A stretch of DNA of 64,000 nucleotides, taken from contig NZ_JARUKW010000007.1 in assembly GCF_029688845.1 (NCBI RefSeq), positions 1 to 64,000 on the forward strand, read 5' to 3'. The DNA comes from Natronococcus sp. A-GB1. GTDB taxonomy: Archaea > Halobacteriota > Halobacteria > Halobacteriales > Natrialbaceae. Positions 35,306 through 44,638 of this stretch are shown piece by piece. The stretch's first letter is position 1, and every line of letters starts with the position of its first letter. Both the position numbers and the translations under genes were made by a program. The notes below the pieces were generated by a model. That model made no database searches, was not told where the DNA came from, and worked only from the letters and a program-made list of their open reading frames with translations.

Positions 35306-35589
35306 TACATTTCAATAACCAGTCTCGTTCTATGTATTTTTTCTTGCTCAGTTCGCTTCTACAGGTAACGAACCGGCCAACTCAGAATCAACAGCGGACC
35401 GAACAGCGAAACCGTGTCACTGACCACTGCTACCCGCTTGAGATACCGACATCGGGGTACACCCTATAAACTGGTCCGCGATCGTAATGCGCACTCGACC
35501 GCACGACGGCTGTGCGATCGGTGTGCAAACAGTTTCAGTTGTTACTACAGCCGGTGCTCAACAAGGACCTGTGCGACGAGGATCGAGTC

Positions 35590-35643
35590 TCGAGAAAATG
35601 CCTCCCTGCTATATCTTTACCTTGTAGCCAGAACTACTTAAAG
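35590..35643. repeat. Direct repeat, copy 1 (54 bases)
   Basis: Begins TCGAGAAAA and ends ACTTAAAG, with CTTGTAGCCAGAA in the middle. It matches copy 2 at 35739-35792, exactly 149 bases later, without gaps and with only scattered substitutions. Neither copy is inside a recognised gene. Confidence 0.8.
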
Positions 35644-35738
35644 AACGAACGGTGTGGACTACGACCCGACTATTTGATCCCGAACCCTCGTCTCCGAACT
35701 CGCGAGTTGCTGGTCGGAGTACTGACGAGCACCGAAAT

Positions 35739-35792
35739 TCGAGAAAACGACTTCCTACTATATCTCTACCTTGTAGCCAGAAGCACTTAAAG
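35739..35792. repeat. Direct repeat, copy 2 (54 bases)
   Basis: Second copy of the element at 35590-35643. The shared core is CTTGTAGCCAGAA followed by CTTAAAG. In one reading frame of each copy the translation is nearly the same (LLYLYLVAR before a stop), but the two frames differ because the spacing is not a multiple of three. Confidence 0.8.
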
Positions 35793-35826
35793 GAAAATCT
35801 CAACGCCGAACGGTCTGAGAACCCGT

Positions 35827-36561
35827 TCAGCTCATGAACAGCCGGCGTCCGGCCCGTTCGTGGCGCATCCCCATGATCTCGGCCAGCGGGGCGAACGAGG
35901 TCATCGCGGCGACGTCGTCGTCGACGTGGCGCTCGCAGACGGCTTCGATCACGGGCTCGAGATCGGCGAGCACCGTCTGGATCTCCGTGTGGCCGAACCG
36001 ACCGAGGCGCTGGGCCGCCCCGAGCAACCCCGTGACGAACGAGTAGGCGTGAGTCAGACAGGCCTCGAGTCGCGGGAGGCCCCGATCGGCGGCGACGACG
36101 CCGAAGACGACCGGGTAGTGCCCCGGCGTCTCGTCGCGGTCGACGGCGTCGGCGACTGCCGTGGCGAACCCCTCGCGATCCGCGTCGGCCTCGTCGTCCG
36201 GTTCTCCTCCCTCGAGTTCGCCAGCGAGCAACACCTCACAGAGCTTCGCGCCCGCTTTCGTCGAACTCTCGCGGAACTCGCGGGGCATCGTCACGGCGTG
36301 CAGGCGTTCGTCGACGGCGAGCAGCCGATCGAGGTCGCCGGCCCGCGCCGCGGCGTGGGCGTTCGCCAGCGCGACGGTCTCGCAGGGGCCGACGACCCGC
36401 CGGAGGTAGGCCGCGAGTAGTGCTCGAAGATCGTCGCCGTCCTCGATGCGATCCTCGTTTATGTACTGCTCGAGGCCGTAGGAAGCCGTGTAGCCGCCGA
36501 CGGGGAGAAACGAGTCCCCGAGTCGCAGGGCGGTCAGGAACGCTCCTGGCTCAGTTTCCAT
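35827..36561 (-). CDS. ureF: Urease accessory protein UreF
   Basis: A 244-residue accessory protein that, with UreD and UreG, loads nickel into apo-urease. Conserved features are LRLGDSFLPVGGYTASYGLE near the N-terminus, MPREFRESSTKAGAKL, and HYPVVFGVVAADRGL with THAYSFVTGLLGAAQRLG towards the C-terminus. The start ATG at 36561 lies inside the His-rich end of ureE, an 11-base overlap. Last gene of the urease operon. Confidence 0.94.
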   Translation of the reverse strand: METEPGAFLTALRLGDSFLPVGGYTASYGLEQYINEDRIEDGDDLRALLAAYLRRVVGPCETVALANAHAAARAGDLDRLLAVDERLHAVTMPREFRESSTKAGAKLCEVLLAGELEGGEPDDEADADREGFATAVADAVDRDETPGHYPVVFGVVAADRGLPRLEACLTHAYSFVTGLLGAAQRLGRFGHTEIQTVLADLEPVIEAVCERHVDDDVAAMTSFAPLAEIMGMRHERAGRRLFMS

Positions 36562-37231
36562 GGTCGTGGTCGTGCTTGTGATCCTGCCCGTGGCTGTGGT
36601 CGTCGTGGTCGTGATCGTGCCGATGACTGTGATCGCCGTCGTGTTCGTGACTGTGACCGTGAGCGCGATCGCCGTGGGAGTGGGAAAGCTCGTGATCGTC
36701 GTGGCCGTGTTCGTGATCGCCACCGTGGCCCTCCTCGCCGTCTCGCCGATCCGTAACGAACAGATCCGCCTCGACGGTTGTTCCCTCGAGCTCGGCACCG
36801 GGGACGACGCCGTCGACGACTCGTTCGACGATGTGGCGGTCGGCCGCGAGCGGGACGTAGACCACGCCATCCTCGACGGCGAGGTCCCAGTGCTGATTGC
36901 CGACGCGGTGGCCGAGTTCGACCGCGGCCTCGAGTGCGTCGGGAGTCGCGTCGGGCAGCGAGACAGCTATCGCCTCGAGGGGTTCGAAGGCGACGACGAT
37001 CATCCGCTCCTCGTCGTCGAGCAGGACGTCGCCCGACGAGACGGCCGGTCGATCGAGGACGACCCCGACCTCGGTTCCTCGATCGGTCGTCGCCCGGAAC
37101 CGGGATCGGCGCCGATTCTCGGCTTTCAGTACAACTCGCTCGAGCGTGCCGGCAGCCTCGTGGGCCTCGAAGCGGGCGGCGAGGTCGTCGTTGGCGTGGA
37201 CGTTGCCGACGACGCCGTCGATGCGCTTCAT
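36551..37231 (-). CDS. ureE: Urease nickel metallochaperone UreE
   Basis: A 226-residue nickel-binding chaperone. The N-terminal domain (residues 1-75) precedes a metal-binding domain with LGHRVGNQHWDLAVEDGVVY (His near the conserved GNxHW). From residue 170 the protein is a long His/Asp-rich tail of HDHDHDDHSH type, expected to store several Ni ions. It starts with an ATGA overlap on ureD and overlaps ureF by 11 bases. Confidence 0.94.
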   Translation of the reverse strand: MKRIDGVVGNVHANDDLAARFEAHEAAGTLERVVLKAENRRRSRFRATTDRGTEVGVVLDRPAVSSGDVLLDDEERMIVVAFEPLEAIAVSLPDATPDALEAAVELGHRVGNQHWDLAVEDGVVYVPLAADRHIVERVVDGVVPGAELEGTTVEADLFVTDRRDGEEGHGGDHEHGHDDHELSHSHGDRAHGHSHEHDGDHSHRHDHDHDDHSHGQDHKHDHDHGN

Positions 37232-38160
37232 CAGTACCGCCGGTCGGCCGGGACGCCGACCCCCAGGGAGTGTTCTCTCACTTCGTCCCAGGCCGCGCGA
37301 ACGGCTGCCGTGACGTCGGCCTCCCGACGGCCGAGGACGCGGACGATCCCGCCGACCTCGCAGGGTAACGTCGAAACGCCCGCGTGGGTTCCCTCGGACT
37401 CCGCGAGCCGGTCGTCGATCGCCTCGACGAGGTCGGGGAGGTCATCGAGCCAGGGCACGAACGCGTACAGCGAGCCGACGACACCGTACTCGCCGACGCT
37501 GGCCGGGTCCTGCGGATCGCGCTCTGCGGGTCGCAGGTCGACGGCGTCGGCACAGACGAGTCGTCCCTCACACTCGGCCTCGACGCGAGCGTGATAGTGG
37601 TCGAACGCGAACGGCTCGTGGTCGCTCAGGCCGTCGGGGACGAGCACGTCGGCGACGACGACCGTCGCCTCCCTATCGAGTTCGATCGAGACGGTCTGGA
37701 GACAGCGCGCGTCCTCGTTGACGATCGTCGCGCCGGGGACGTACTCGAGGTGACTGCCCGCCTCGGCCCGCAGCGTCGCCTCGAGGTGGGCGTAGTTCGC
37801 CCGCATGCTGTGGACCTTCGTCGCGCTCTGGGTCGTTACGTGCGCGCGCGCTCCCGCTCGGGCCTCGGCGACCAGTCGGTGGCGGTCGCCCTGGGCGACG
37901 CCGCCGGTCGGCTCCTGGGTGACCAGCGTCGTGAGTCCGGGTGCGGGATCGGTGTCGAGCGTGCCCGTCAGGTGGTACGGCACCTTCACGCGGTCGTGGA
38001 CGAGCCGGGTCGGGTGCTCGCCCGTGCGAGCGAACGTCGCCTCGAGCAGCCCGTTCTTGCCGGGGCCGCCGGCCGGTGCCTGTGCGAGCGACTCGTCGGC
38101 GTACGCTTCGAACGCCGGCGGGATCACCACTGCTGGGTCGGTTCCGCGGGCGGCGCTCAC
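37231..38160 (-). CDS. ureD: Urease accessory protein UreD
   Basis: A 309-residue accessory protein that binds apo-urease first and provides the nickel tunnel. Recognisable stretches are [41 protein letters not shown] and [16 protein letters not shown]. The GTG start at 38160 overlaps the ureG stop (GTGA), and its own stop overlaps ureE (ATGA), so translation is coupled on both sides. Confidence 0.93.
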   Translation of the reverse strand: MSAARGTDPAVVIPPAFEAYADESLAQAPAGGPGKNGLLEATFARTGEHPTRLVHDRVKVPYHLTGTLDTDPAPGLTTLVTQEPTGGVAQGDRHRLVAEARAGARAHVTTQSATKVHSMRANYAHLEATLRAEAGSHLEYVPGATIVNEDARCLQTVSIELDREATVVVADVLVPDGLSDHEPFAFDHYHARVEAECEGRLVCADAVDLRPAERDPQDPASVGEYGVVGSLYAFVPWLDDLPDLVEAIDDRLAESEGTHAGVSTLPCEVGGIVRVLGRREADVTAAVRAAWDEVREHSLGVGVPADRRY

Positions 38161-38777
38161 GCGAACAGCACCTCTCGGTCGACGTGGGAGATGACCTCCC
38201 CGACGCCCGAGCCGTCCTTGCAGTTGGTGAAGACGAACGGGTCGTCGCCGCGGACCTCGGTCGTATCGCGCTCGATAACGTCCAGGTCGGCGTCGACGTG
38301 CGGCGCGAGGTCGGTCTTGTTGATCACCAGTAGATCCGCCTGCGTGACGCCGGGACCTCGTTTCCGGGGGATGTCCTCGCCCTCGGCGACCGAGATGACG
38401 AACAGGAAGTAGTCCGCGAGTTCGGGGTTGAACGTCGCGGCCAGATTGTCGCCGCCGCTCTCGACGATAACGACGTCGAGATCGGGGTGGCGCTCGGTAA
38501 ACTCGTCGATCGCCGCGAGGTTCATCGAGGGGTCCTCGCGGATGCCCGTATGAGGACAGGCACCGGTTTCGACCCCCTCGACGAGATCCGCGGGAACGAG
38601 ATCGGCGAACGATTCGCGGAAGACGTCGGCGTCCTCCTGGGTCATGATGTCGTTGGCGATGACGCCGACCTCGTTGCCGTCCTCGACCAGTGCCGGGACC
38701 AGTCGACGAACCAGCGCGGTCTTTCCGGAGCCGACGGGGCCGCCGATGCCGACCTTGGCGACGTCGCGGTAGCCCAT
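38157..38777 (-). CDS. ureG: Urease accessory GTPase UreG
   Basis: A 206-residue SIMIBI-class GTPase that powers nickel delivery to urease. It has the P-loop GGPVGSGKT at residues 12-20, the nickel-binding Cys-Pro-His motif in [17 protein letters not shown], the [11 protein letters not shown] strand (VIVESGGDN) and the base-recognition [10 protein letters not shown]. It overlaps ureA by one base (TGATG). Confidence 0.96.
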   Translation of the reverse strand: MGYRDVAKVGIGGPVGSGKTALVRRLVPALVEDGNEVGVIANDIMTQEDADVFRESFADLVPADLVEGVETGACPHTGIREDPSMNLAAIDEFTERHPDLDVVIVESGGDNLAATFNPELADYFLFVISVAEGEDIPRKRGPGVTQADLLVINKTDLAPHVDADLDVIERDTTEVRGDDPFVFTNCKDGSGVGEVISHVDREVLFA

Positions 38778-39217
38778 CAGTCGTCACCCTCCGTAGGTTC
38801 CGGACCGCCACCGGTTTGATCCGTCTCAGGATCGCCGGTGTGCTCGTCGACACCCTCCAAATCGAGCGCCGCACCGGGATCCGGATCGACCGTCTCGAGC
38901 TGCTCGCGCGTATCGGCCCGGATCGGATCGTGGACGGTGACGAGCTTCGTTCCGTCGGGGAAGACCGGTTCGACCTGGATCATACCCACGAGCTCGGGGA
39001 CGCCGTCCATGACGTCGTCGCGGGTGAGCAGCTGGGTCGCCTCCGAACGGATTCGTGAGACCGATTTCCCCTCGCGGGCGGCCTCGCAACACCAATCGGA
39101 GACGTACGCCACCGTCTCAGGGTGGTTGAGTTTCACGCCGCGGTCCTTCCGCCGGCGGGCGAGTTCGGCGGCCATGAACACCGTCAGCCGCTCCATCTCC
39201 TTCGGCGAGAGCATCAT
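38777..39217 (-). CDS. ureA: Urease subunit gamma
   Basis: A 146-residue small structural subunit. The opening [20 protein letters not shown] and [21 protein letters not shown] are diagnostic, and [23 protein letters not shown] follows. It has a longer acidic tail than bacterial UreA (after residue 100, [17 protein letters not shown]), common in haloarchaea. The gene lies after ureC, separated by a 91-base gap that is spanned by a 29-codon open frame. Confidence 0.96.
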   Translation of the reverse strand: MMLSPKEMERLTVFMAAELARRRKDRGVKLNHPETVAYVSDWCCEAAREGKSVSRIRSEATQLLTRDDVMDGVPELVGMIQVEPVFPDGTKLVTVHDPIRADTREQLETVDPDPGAALDLEGVDEHTGDPETDQTGGGPEPTEGDD

Positions 39218-39308
39218 CGGCCGCTCACCTCGGGGACGGAGACGGGTCTGGTGTCGGGCACTCGGCTCGGCAACATTGTCGCAGTCGTGTGTAGGTGGCT
39301 CATCGGAA

Positions 39309-41015
39309 TCACAGGAGGTATCGCTGGGCGAGGGGAAGTTCGTCGGCGGGGTCGCAGGTGACGTGCTCGCCGTCGACGGCCACTTCGAAGGTCTGTGCGT
39401 CGATCTCGATATCGTCCGGACAGTGGTCGTTGTGCAGCATGTCGGACTTGCCGACCGATCGAGTGTCTCGAACCGGCCGGACCGGCGTCTTCAGGTCGTA
39501 GGCGTCGCCGACCTCGTTCTCGTAGGCAGCGTTGCTCACGAACGAGATCGTGAGACCCTGTTTTGCCCGTCCCTGTGCGCCGGCGCGCTCGCGACCGAGG
39601 ATCGGCTCGCAGGTCATCAGCGAGCCGTTGGCCTCGCCCATCTGGGACCAGACGGGGAACCCGCCCTTGATGACGGCCTTCGGCTTGACGCCGAAGAACG
39701 CGGGGTCCCACAGCGCGATATCTGCGAGCTTGCCCGGCTCGAGCGAGCCGACGTAGTCGTCGATCCCCGACGTGATCGCGGGGTTGATCGTGTACTTCGC
39801 GACGTAGCGCTCGATGCGGGCGTTGTCCGCGTCGGTTCCCTCGTCGGCCTCGAGCGGGCCGCGCTGGGCCTTCATCTTGTGGGCCGTCTGCCAGGTGCGG
39901 GAGACGAGTTCGGCCATCCGTCCCATCGCCTGCGAGTCCGTCGTCATCATCGAGATGGCGCCCGTATCGTGGAGGACGTCCTCCGCGGCGATCGTCTCCG
40001 CGCGGATGCGCGATTCGGCGAAGGCGACGTCCTCGGGGACGTCCGGGTTGAGGTGGTGACAGACCATCACCATGTCCAGGTGCTCGTCGAACGTGTTCTC
40101 CGTGTAGGGCATCGACGGGTTCGTCGACGAGGGGAGCATGTGCTCGAAGCCGATCAGCTCGAGGACGTCCGGCGCGTGGCCGCCGCCGGCGCCCTCGATG
40201 TGGAAGGTGTGGATCGTCCGGCCGTCGATGGCGTCGAACGTGTCCTCGACGAACCCCGACTCGTTCAGGGTGTCGGTGTGGATACAGACCTGCACGTCCA
40301 TCTCGTCGGCGACGTCGAGGCAGGTATCGATCGCCGCGGGCGTCGAGCCCCAGTCCTCGTGGAGCTTCATCCCGCAGGCGCCCGCTTCGATCTGCTCGCG
40401 GAGGCCCTCCGGTTCGCTGGCGTTTCCCTTCCCGTAGAAGCCGACGTTGACCGGCCAGTCTTCCGCGGCCTGGAGGAATCGCGTGATACTCTCGGGCCCA
40501 GGGGTACAGGTCGTCGCGCCGCCGCCGAAGCCGCCGCCGAGCATCGTCGTGACCCCCGCACCCAGGGCGTGATCGACCAGCTGCGGGCTGTTGAAGTGGA
40601 CGTGTGCGTCGATCGCGCCGGCCGTCGCGATCAGCCCGTCGGCGGGGATCGTGTCCGTGTTCGGGCCGATCACCATGTCGACACCGTCCATTGTGTCGGG
40701 GTTACCCGCCTTCCCGACGCCGACGATCCGCCCGTTCCGAACGCCGATATCGCCCTTACAGACGCCCAACACGGGGTCGACGATTACGACGTTCGTAAAG
40801 GCCCAGTCGAGGGCGCCTTCGGCCTGTGTCGTCCCCGACTGCATCCCCATCCCGTCGCGCATCGTCTTCCCGCCCCCGAAGACGGCTTCCTCGCCGGGCG
40901 TTCCGTAGTCGGTCTCGATCCTCGCCAGCAGGTTCGTATCGCCCAGCCGGACGCGATCGCCCTCGGTCGCGCCGAACAGGTCCGTGTACTCGCGCCGCGA
41001 GAGTTCGCGGCTCAT
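39309..41015 (-). CDS. ureC: Urease subunit alpha (catalytic)
   Basis: The 568-residue catalytic subunit that hydrolyses urea to ammonia and carbamate. All active-site residues are present: His138 and His140 (DAHVHFNSP), the lysine to be carbamylated Lys217 ([12 protein letters not shown]), His246 (CIHTDTLNE), His272 ([11 protein letters not shown]), His320 (VCHHLNPD) and Asp360 ([11 protein letters not shown]). It starts with an ATGA overlap on ureB. The order ureB-C-A-G-D-E-F is the one seen in halophilic archaea. Confidence 0.98.
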   Translation of the reverse strand: MSRELSRREYTDLFGATEGDRVRLGDTNLLARIETDYGTPGEEAVFGGGKTMRDGMGMQSGTTQAEGALDWAFTNVVIVDPVLGVCKGDIGVRNGRIVGVGKAGNPDTMDGVDMVIGPNTDTIPADGLIATAGAIDAHVHFNSPQLVDHALGAGVTTMLGGGFGGGATTCTPGPESITRFLQAAEDWPVNVGFYGKGNASEPEGLREQIEAGACGMKLHEDWGSTPAAIDTCLDVADEMDVQVCIHTDTLNESGFVEDTFDAIDGRTIHTFHIEGAGGGHAPDVLELIGFEHMLPSSTNPSMPYTENTFDEHLDMVMVCHHLNPDVPEDVAFAESRIRAETIAAEDVLHDTGAISMMTTDSQAMGRMAELVSRTWQTAHKMKAQRGPLEADEGTDADNARIERYVAKYTINPAITSGIDDYVGSLEPGKLADIALWDPAFFGVKPKAVIKGGFPVWSQMGEANGSLMTCEPILGRERAGAQGRAKQGLTISFVSNAAYENEVGDAYDLKTPVRPVRDTRSVGKSDMLHNDHCPDDIEIDAQTFEVAVDGEHVTCDPADELPLAQRYLL

Positions 41016-41425
41016 GGCTCGTCGTCCCCCGCCGCCGAATCCTCCGCGTCGATCCCGAGGAATCCCCGTTCCCGAGCCCGCTCGAGCGCTCGCTCCCGGA
41101 CGTCCTCGTCGTCGAGCGGGCCGTCGACCAGCCCGCTCATCCCACGGACGATCCGGTCGCCGCCGACCGCGACGAGTTCGACCTCCCGCTGTTGGCCCGG
41201 TTCGAATCGAACCGCCGTTCCGGCCGGCACGTTCAGCCGGAACCCGTACGACCGTTCCCGGTCGAACCGCAGTCGCGGGTTGACCTCGAAGAAGTGAAAG
41301 TGCGATCCGACCTGTACCGGTCGATCCCCGGTGTTCTCGGCCGTGACGGTCGTCGTCTCCTGTCCCTCATTGATTCGGACCGGGTCGTCGGCCGGCAGCA
41401 ACTCGCCCGGGACGATCCCGCTCAT
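41012..41425 (-). CDS. ureB: Urease subunit beta
   Basis: A 137-residue structural subunit and first gene of the urease operon. Diagnostic stretches are [56 protein letters not shown] and [11 protein letters not shown]. The ATG at 41425 begins MSGIVPGE, the conserved opening; an in-frame GTG 14 codons upstream gives an arginine-rich, non-family leader. A TATA-like box lies about 115 bases upstream, implying a leader of about 90 bases. Confidence 0.96.
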   Translation of the reverse strand: MSGIVPGELLPADDPVRINEGQETTTVTAENTGDRPVQVGSHFHFFEVNPRLRFDRERSYGFRLNVPAGTAVRFEPGQQREVELVAVGGDRIVRGMSGLVDGPLDDEDVRERALERARERGFLGIDAEDSAAGDDEP

Positions 41426-41745
41426 CGATCGATCACCGCGACGACGTTCGATCCGTCGACGAGACACCGTTTCATCATGTGGCGCAGTAGCGAGACGATC
41501 GAAGTAAACCTCTGCCTGTTAGCCAATATTTGCCCACATATATACCCTTCCCAGGCCTAATCGGTCGGAATTTAACAGACAATCGCATCAAGCATGAACT
41601 TTACGAGATAAGTGGGCGTCCGTTTAAAACACCTGCACAAAAAAGTGATTACAGCAACCAGAGGTGGTAAATAGCTACCAACGAAGAAGGGTTGACAAAT
41701 GAGCGCAACAAAAGCCAACGGATCCGACTATACGACCGGTGACTG
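41426..41745. other. Divergent promoter region of the urease operon and the PhoU-like gene
   Basis: A 320-base AT-rich gap between two divergent units. On the minus strand a TATA-like element (41537-41545) faces ureB. On the plus strand GTTTAAAAC near 41620 faces the PhoU-like gene, and a 15-codon leader ORF occupies 41699-41746. CACCTGCACAAAAAAGTG may hold protein-binding sites, but no clear palindrome was found. Confidence 0.6.
41537..41545 (-). promoter_or_regulatory. TATA-like box of the urease operon
   Basis: On the minus strand GTATATATG, preceded by purine-rich GGGAAGG as a possible BRE. The predicted transcript start near 41515 leaves a leader of about 90 bases before ureB. Confidence 0.55.
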
Positions 41746-41746
41746 A
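41699..41746 (+). CDS. Possible 15-codon leader peptide before the PhoU-like gene
   Basis: ATG at 41699 opens a short frame (MSATKANGSDYTTGD) whose TGA overlaps the PhoU-like ATG by one base (TGATG). The overlap would couple translation. Such a short frame can arise by chance and is not known to be made; it is listed because of the exact junction. Confidence 0.3.
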   Translation: MSATKANGSDYTTGD

Positions 41747-42804
41747 TGATGGTTACTGACGACATTCGAGTGAAACGAAAGATTCAGCAACTGGGATCGT
41801 CGACGCTGGCAGTTACGCTCCCTGCAGGGTGGGCCAGGGCGAACGACGTCGAGAAAGGAGACGAGATGATCGTCCAGAGCGACGAAAGCGGCGGCTCGCT
41901 GCTGATCATTCCGGACGCTCCGGGGACCACAGGCGATGCAGTCTCCGTTGACGCCGACGAACTCGACGTCGATGCACTCGAGCGTACGATCCTCGCACAG
42001 TACGTCCTCGGTCGTTCGCTCGTTCGAATCGAGAGCGACACCGCCCTCGACACCGACACTCTCGAGACCGTCGCGGACATCGAGCGAGGGCTGATGGGAC
42101 TCGGTATCGTCGAGCAGACGATCGATCGCGTCGAGATCCGCTGCTCGATCGCACCCGGCGACTTCGAGCTTCCCACACTGCTCGAGCGGCTCTGGCGGAC
42201 CGAGGCGACCATGCGCGAACACGCCGTCACGGCGTTGCTCGACGGCGACGCCGACGCTGCACAGCGGACGATCCACCACGAGCGCCAGCTTGAAACCCTG
42301 TTTTACCTCTTTTTGCGGCTGATATTCACCACGTACCGCAACCCACGACTGAACGAGTCGGTCGGTCTCGACACCGGTTTTCCGCTGATCGGCTATCGAT
42401 CGGTCGCACAGGACGTCGTCTTGATGGCCGAGTGCGCCCGCGAGATCGCGACGATGATCGTCGAGAGCGACTCGTCCCCACCGAACGACGAGACTACCGA
42501 TCGGTTTCTATCGGTGTCAGCCGCTCTCGAGGGAGCAGCCGACGCCACCCGATCTGCTGTTTCCGCCCCGTCTCATAGAGCCGTCACCGACGCACGGAAC
42601 GAGATGGACGAGCTCGCGACGGCCGTCGACGACGCACAGACCTACCTCGAAACCGAGCGGCCGGAGCCCCTGCTCGAACTCCAGCGCAGCCTCACCGCGC
42701 TCCGGTCGAGTGGCAACCACGCCGCAGACAGCCTCGACGTCGCCGGTCATCTCGCCGCGAGATCGGAGCCCGATGTCGTTAGTGACCCTGACGGCCGGTC
42801 GTAA
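41746..42804 (+). CDS. PhoU-like regulator with N-terminal AbrB domain
   Basis: A 352-residue protein. Residues 1-50 are a SpoVT/AbrB swapped-hairpin DNA-binding domain (KRKIQQLGSSTLAVTLPAGW, then ANDVEKGDEMIV). From about residue 80 two PhoU-type three-helix bundles follow, with VADIERGLMGLGIVEQ, ERLWRTEATMREHAVTALLDG and VAQDVVLMAECAREIATMI. In haloarchaea this fusion is normally linked to phosphate uptake, but no pst gene is nearby. Its place between urease and the ureohydrolase suggests that it controls nitrogen genes here (inference). The start could be either of two adjacent ATGs. Confidence 0.87.
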   Translation: MMVTDDIRVKRKIQQLGSSTLAVTLPAGWARANDVEKGDEMIVQSDESGGSLLIIPDAPGTTGDAVSVDADELDVDALERTILAQYVLGRSLVRIESDTALDTDTLETVADIERGLMGLGIVEQTIDRVEIRCSIAPGDFELPTLLERLWRTEATMREHAVTALLDGDADAAQRTIHHERQLETLFYLFLRLIFTTYRNPRLNESVGLDTGFPLIGYRSVAQDVVLMAECAREIATMIVESDSSPPNDETTDRFLSVSAALEGAADATRSAVSAPSHRAVTDARNEMDELATAVDDAQTYLETERPEPLLELQRSLTALRSSGNHAADSLDVAGHLAARSEPDVVSDPDGRS

Positions 42805-43050
42805 CCGACAGCGGAACTCTCTTCGAATGCCGACTATACTCCCATAGAGCCCAACATCAACAGACGCGCGTATTAGGATATATAATCAGTACGTATGTCC
42901 CTCAACCGTATGACCCCCCTCGACCGATCAGGGGGACTGTAGTACACATTCGAAGCAATCTTTTTCAACACGGTTTCACATCTACACTTGTCTCTCGAAA
43001 CAGAGGACATTCGATCAACGCTTGACGACTAAGATCCACGAACTACGACA

Positions 43051-44163
43051 ATGACAGACGAAAAATCTGGGCGCGAAATATATGGCGAATCGTACGACGA
43101 AGCGAACGAACCCATCTTTGCAGGGATACCTTCGTTTCTGAAGCTTCCGCAGGTCGACCGCGACCAACTGGCCGACGAAGACATCGACGTGGCGATCCTT
43201 GGGGCCCCGCTGGATACGGCCACTACGATCCGTCCGGGCACACGATACGGACCACGAGCCGTACGCGCTGCTTCGACGGTCCCCTCGCCACCGTACCGTC
43301 ACTTCAATATAGAAACGGGTGTCGACCCGTTCGACAGCTACAACGTCGTCGATACGGGTGACGCAACGGTTTCACCCGGCGACACCAAGCGGAGTCAAAA
43401 AAACATCGAGGCCGCGGTCGCCGAAATCGCCGAGCAAGGCGCGACGCCGATCGTCATCGGCGGCGACCACTCGATCTCGTATCCGGATATCAAGGGTTGG
43501 GCGGAGGCCAACGGGTACGAAGATGTCGGATTGATTCACTTCGACTGTCACGCTGACACCGGTGATGACGGCCTCTGTGGGTTCGAGTACGACCACGGTG
43601 CCTGGGTCAAGCGGGTGTACGACGACGATCTCGTCGCGGGCGAAAACTACACGCTCATCGGCCCACGCGGCTTCTGGCCTGGTCCCGACACGTACGAAGA
43701 GATGCGCGACGCTGGGATGAAATGGTACACCGCGATGGAGGTCGCCGAGTTCGATCTCGAGGAGATCGTCGCCGACGCAGTTCGGCGTGCGACAGATGGC
43801 ACCGACGCCGTCTGGGTCTCGTTCGACGTCGACGTAATGGAGCCGGCGTACTGTCCAGGGACCGGTGAGCCCGAACCCGGCGGACTGATCCCGCGCGAGG
43901 CCATCAAGATGGTCCGTGACACCGTCACTAGCCTCGATCCCGACCGGTTCGGCTTCGACGTCGTCGAAGTCGCTCCCCAGTATGACGTCAGCGACACCAA
44001 CTCATATAACGGCGGCATCACCTCGGGCTTTGCCAACCGCCTGATCATCGAGGTCATGGCGAGCATGGCACTCGCAGCAGAGGGAAAGACCGTTGGGGAC
44101 CCGATCAAGCCCAAGGAACCGCTTGGACCGCAGACTGACGCCGAGGCGCCGGCCGACGACTGA
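43051..44163 (+). CDS. Agmatinase-type ureohydrolase
   Basis: A 370-residue binuclear metal hydrolase of the arginase/agmatinase family, which releases urea from a guanidino compound. Ligand motifs are GGDHSISY (first His), HFDCHADTGDD (Asp-x-His-x-Asp with Cys in the usual Ala position) and SFDVDVMEPAYCPGTGEPEP (Asp-x-Asp, with Glu before the Pro where Asp is common). NRPGAR-like loop TTIRPGTRYGPRAVRAAS is present. The 40-residue N-terminal extension (GIPSFLKLP) groups it with agmatinase-like rather than arginase proteins. Agmatine, guanidinobutyrate and guanidine are all possible substrates. Urease is nearby. Confidence 0.9.
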   Translation: MTDEKSGREIYGESYDEANEPIFAGIPSFLKLPQVDRDQLADEDIDVAILGAPLDTATTIRPGTRYGPRAVRAASTVPSPPYRHFNIETGVDPFDSYNVVDTGDATVSPGDTKRSQKNIEAAVAEIAEQGATPIVIGGDHSISYPDIKGWAEANGYEDVGLIHFDCHADTGDDGLCGFEYDHGAWVKRVYDDDLVAGENYTLIGPRGFWPGPDTYEEMRDAGMKWYTAMEVAEFDLEEIVADAVRRATDGTDAVWVSFDVDVMEPAYCPGTGEPEPGGLIPREAIKMVRDTVTSLDPDRFGFDVVEVAPQYDVSDTNSYNGGITSGFANRLIIEVMASMALAAEGKTVGDPIKPKEPLGPQTDAEAPADD

Positions 44164-44638
44164 TTGCAGTTCCACACCACCTGTTTTTCCGGCTGATCGA
44201 CCCACACACCAATCATCCGATAGCCTCGGCTCGGTACCGACGGCGACACCACCGAGGGACCGCACATGACCGGCCGACCCTCGACCTGATCGATTGCTGG
44301 GCACTCACGGCGGTCTGTGTCTCCATCAGTCACTACAACATAGAGACCGATCGAGACGCTCCTCGACAGCCATCGATCTGAGACGCCCAGACCAAACCCG
44401 GACCTGCACTGATGGGAAGAACACGGAGAGCGCCGGTCCGAGCAACGGCTGCTCATGCCGAGGACGAGCGGAATCGATAACTTCGATGGCGGCAAAAACG
44501 CAACTGGCTCGAGGCCGATAAACGGTCATCACAATCCGGACAGCGTCGCAATCGAGGTCTCGACGCCGGTAGGTGCCGTGTCGGCGTTTTGGGACGCAGA
44601 AAGACGAACGTTCGATATGCGTTCTACCGTTGGGACGA
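44164..44638. other. Intergenic region, no gene seen
   Basis: This 475-base gap lies between the convergent ureohydrolase and symporter genes. No frame on either strand shows family features and no RNA structure was recognised. It may contain the ends of both transcripts. Confidence 0.5.

Larger units (their letters stand above)
35306..35826. other. AT-richer intergenic region with a duplicated 54-base element
   Basis: This stretch of about 520 bases lies between the DUF4870 gene and ureF. It has no supported gene; several open frames exist on the plus strand but show no family features. Its main content is the direct repeat at 35590-35643 and 35739-35792. It probably also holds the end of the urease transcript. 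Confidence 0.6.

Noticed and set aside
35414-35837. Three overlapping plus-strand frames ending near the 54-base repeats
   Set aside because: They share sequence only because the DNA repeat is shared. Cys/Arg-rich composition and lack of start signals argue against genes.
36561-37594. Long hydrophobic open frame on the plus strand opposite ureE and ureF
   Set aside because: It is the antisense of the His/Asp-rich codons of ureE, which reads as Val-rich sequence. The urease genes on the other strand are certain.
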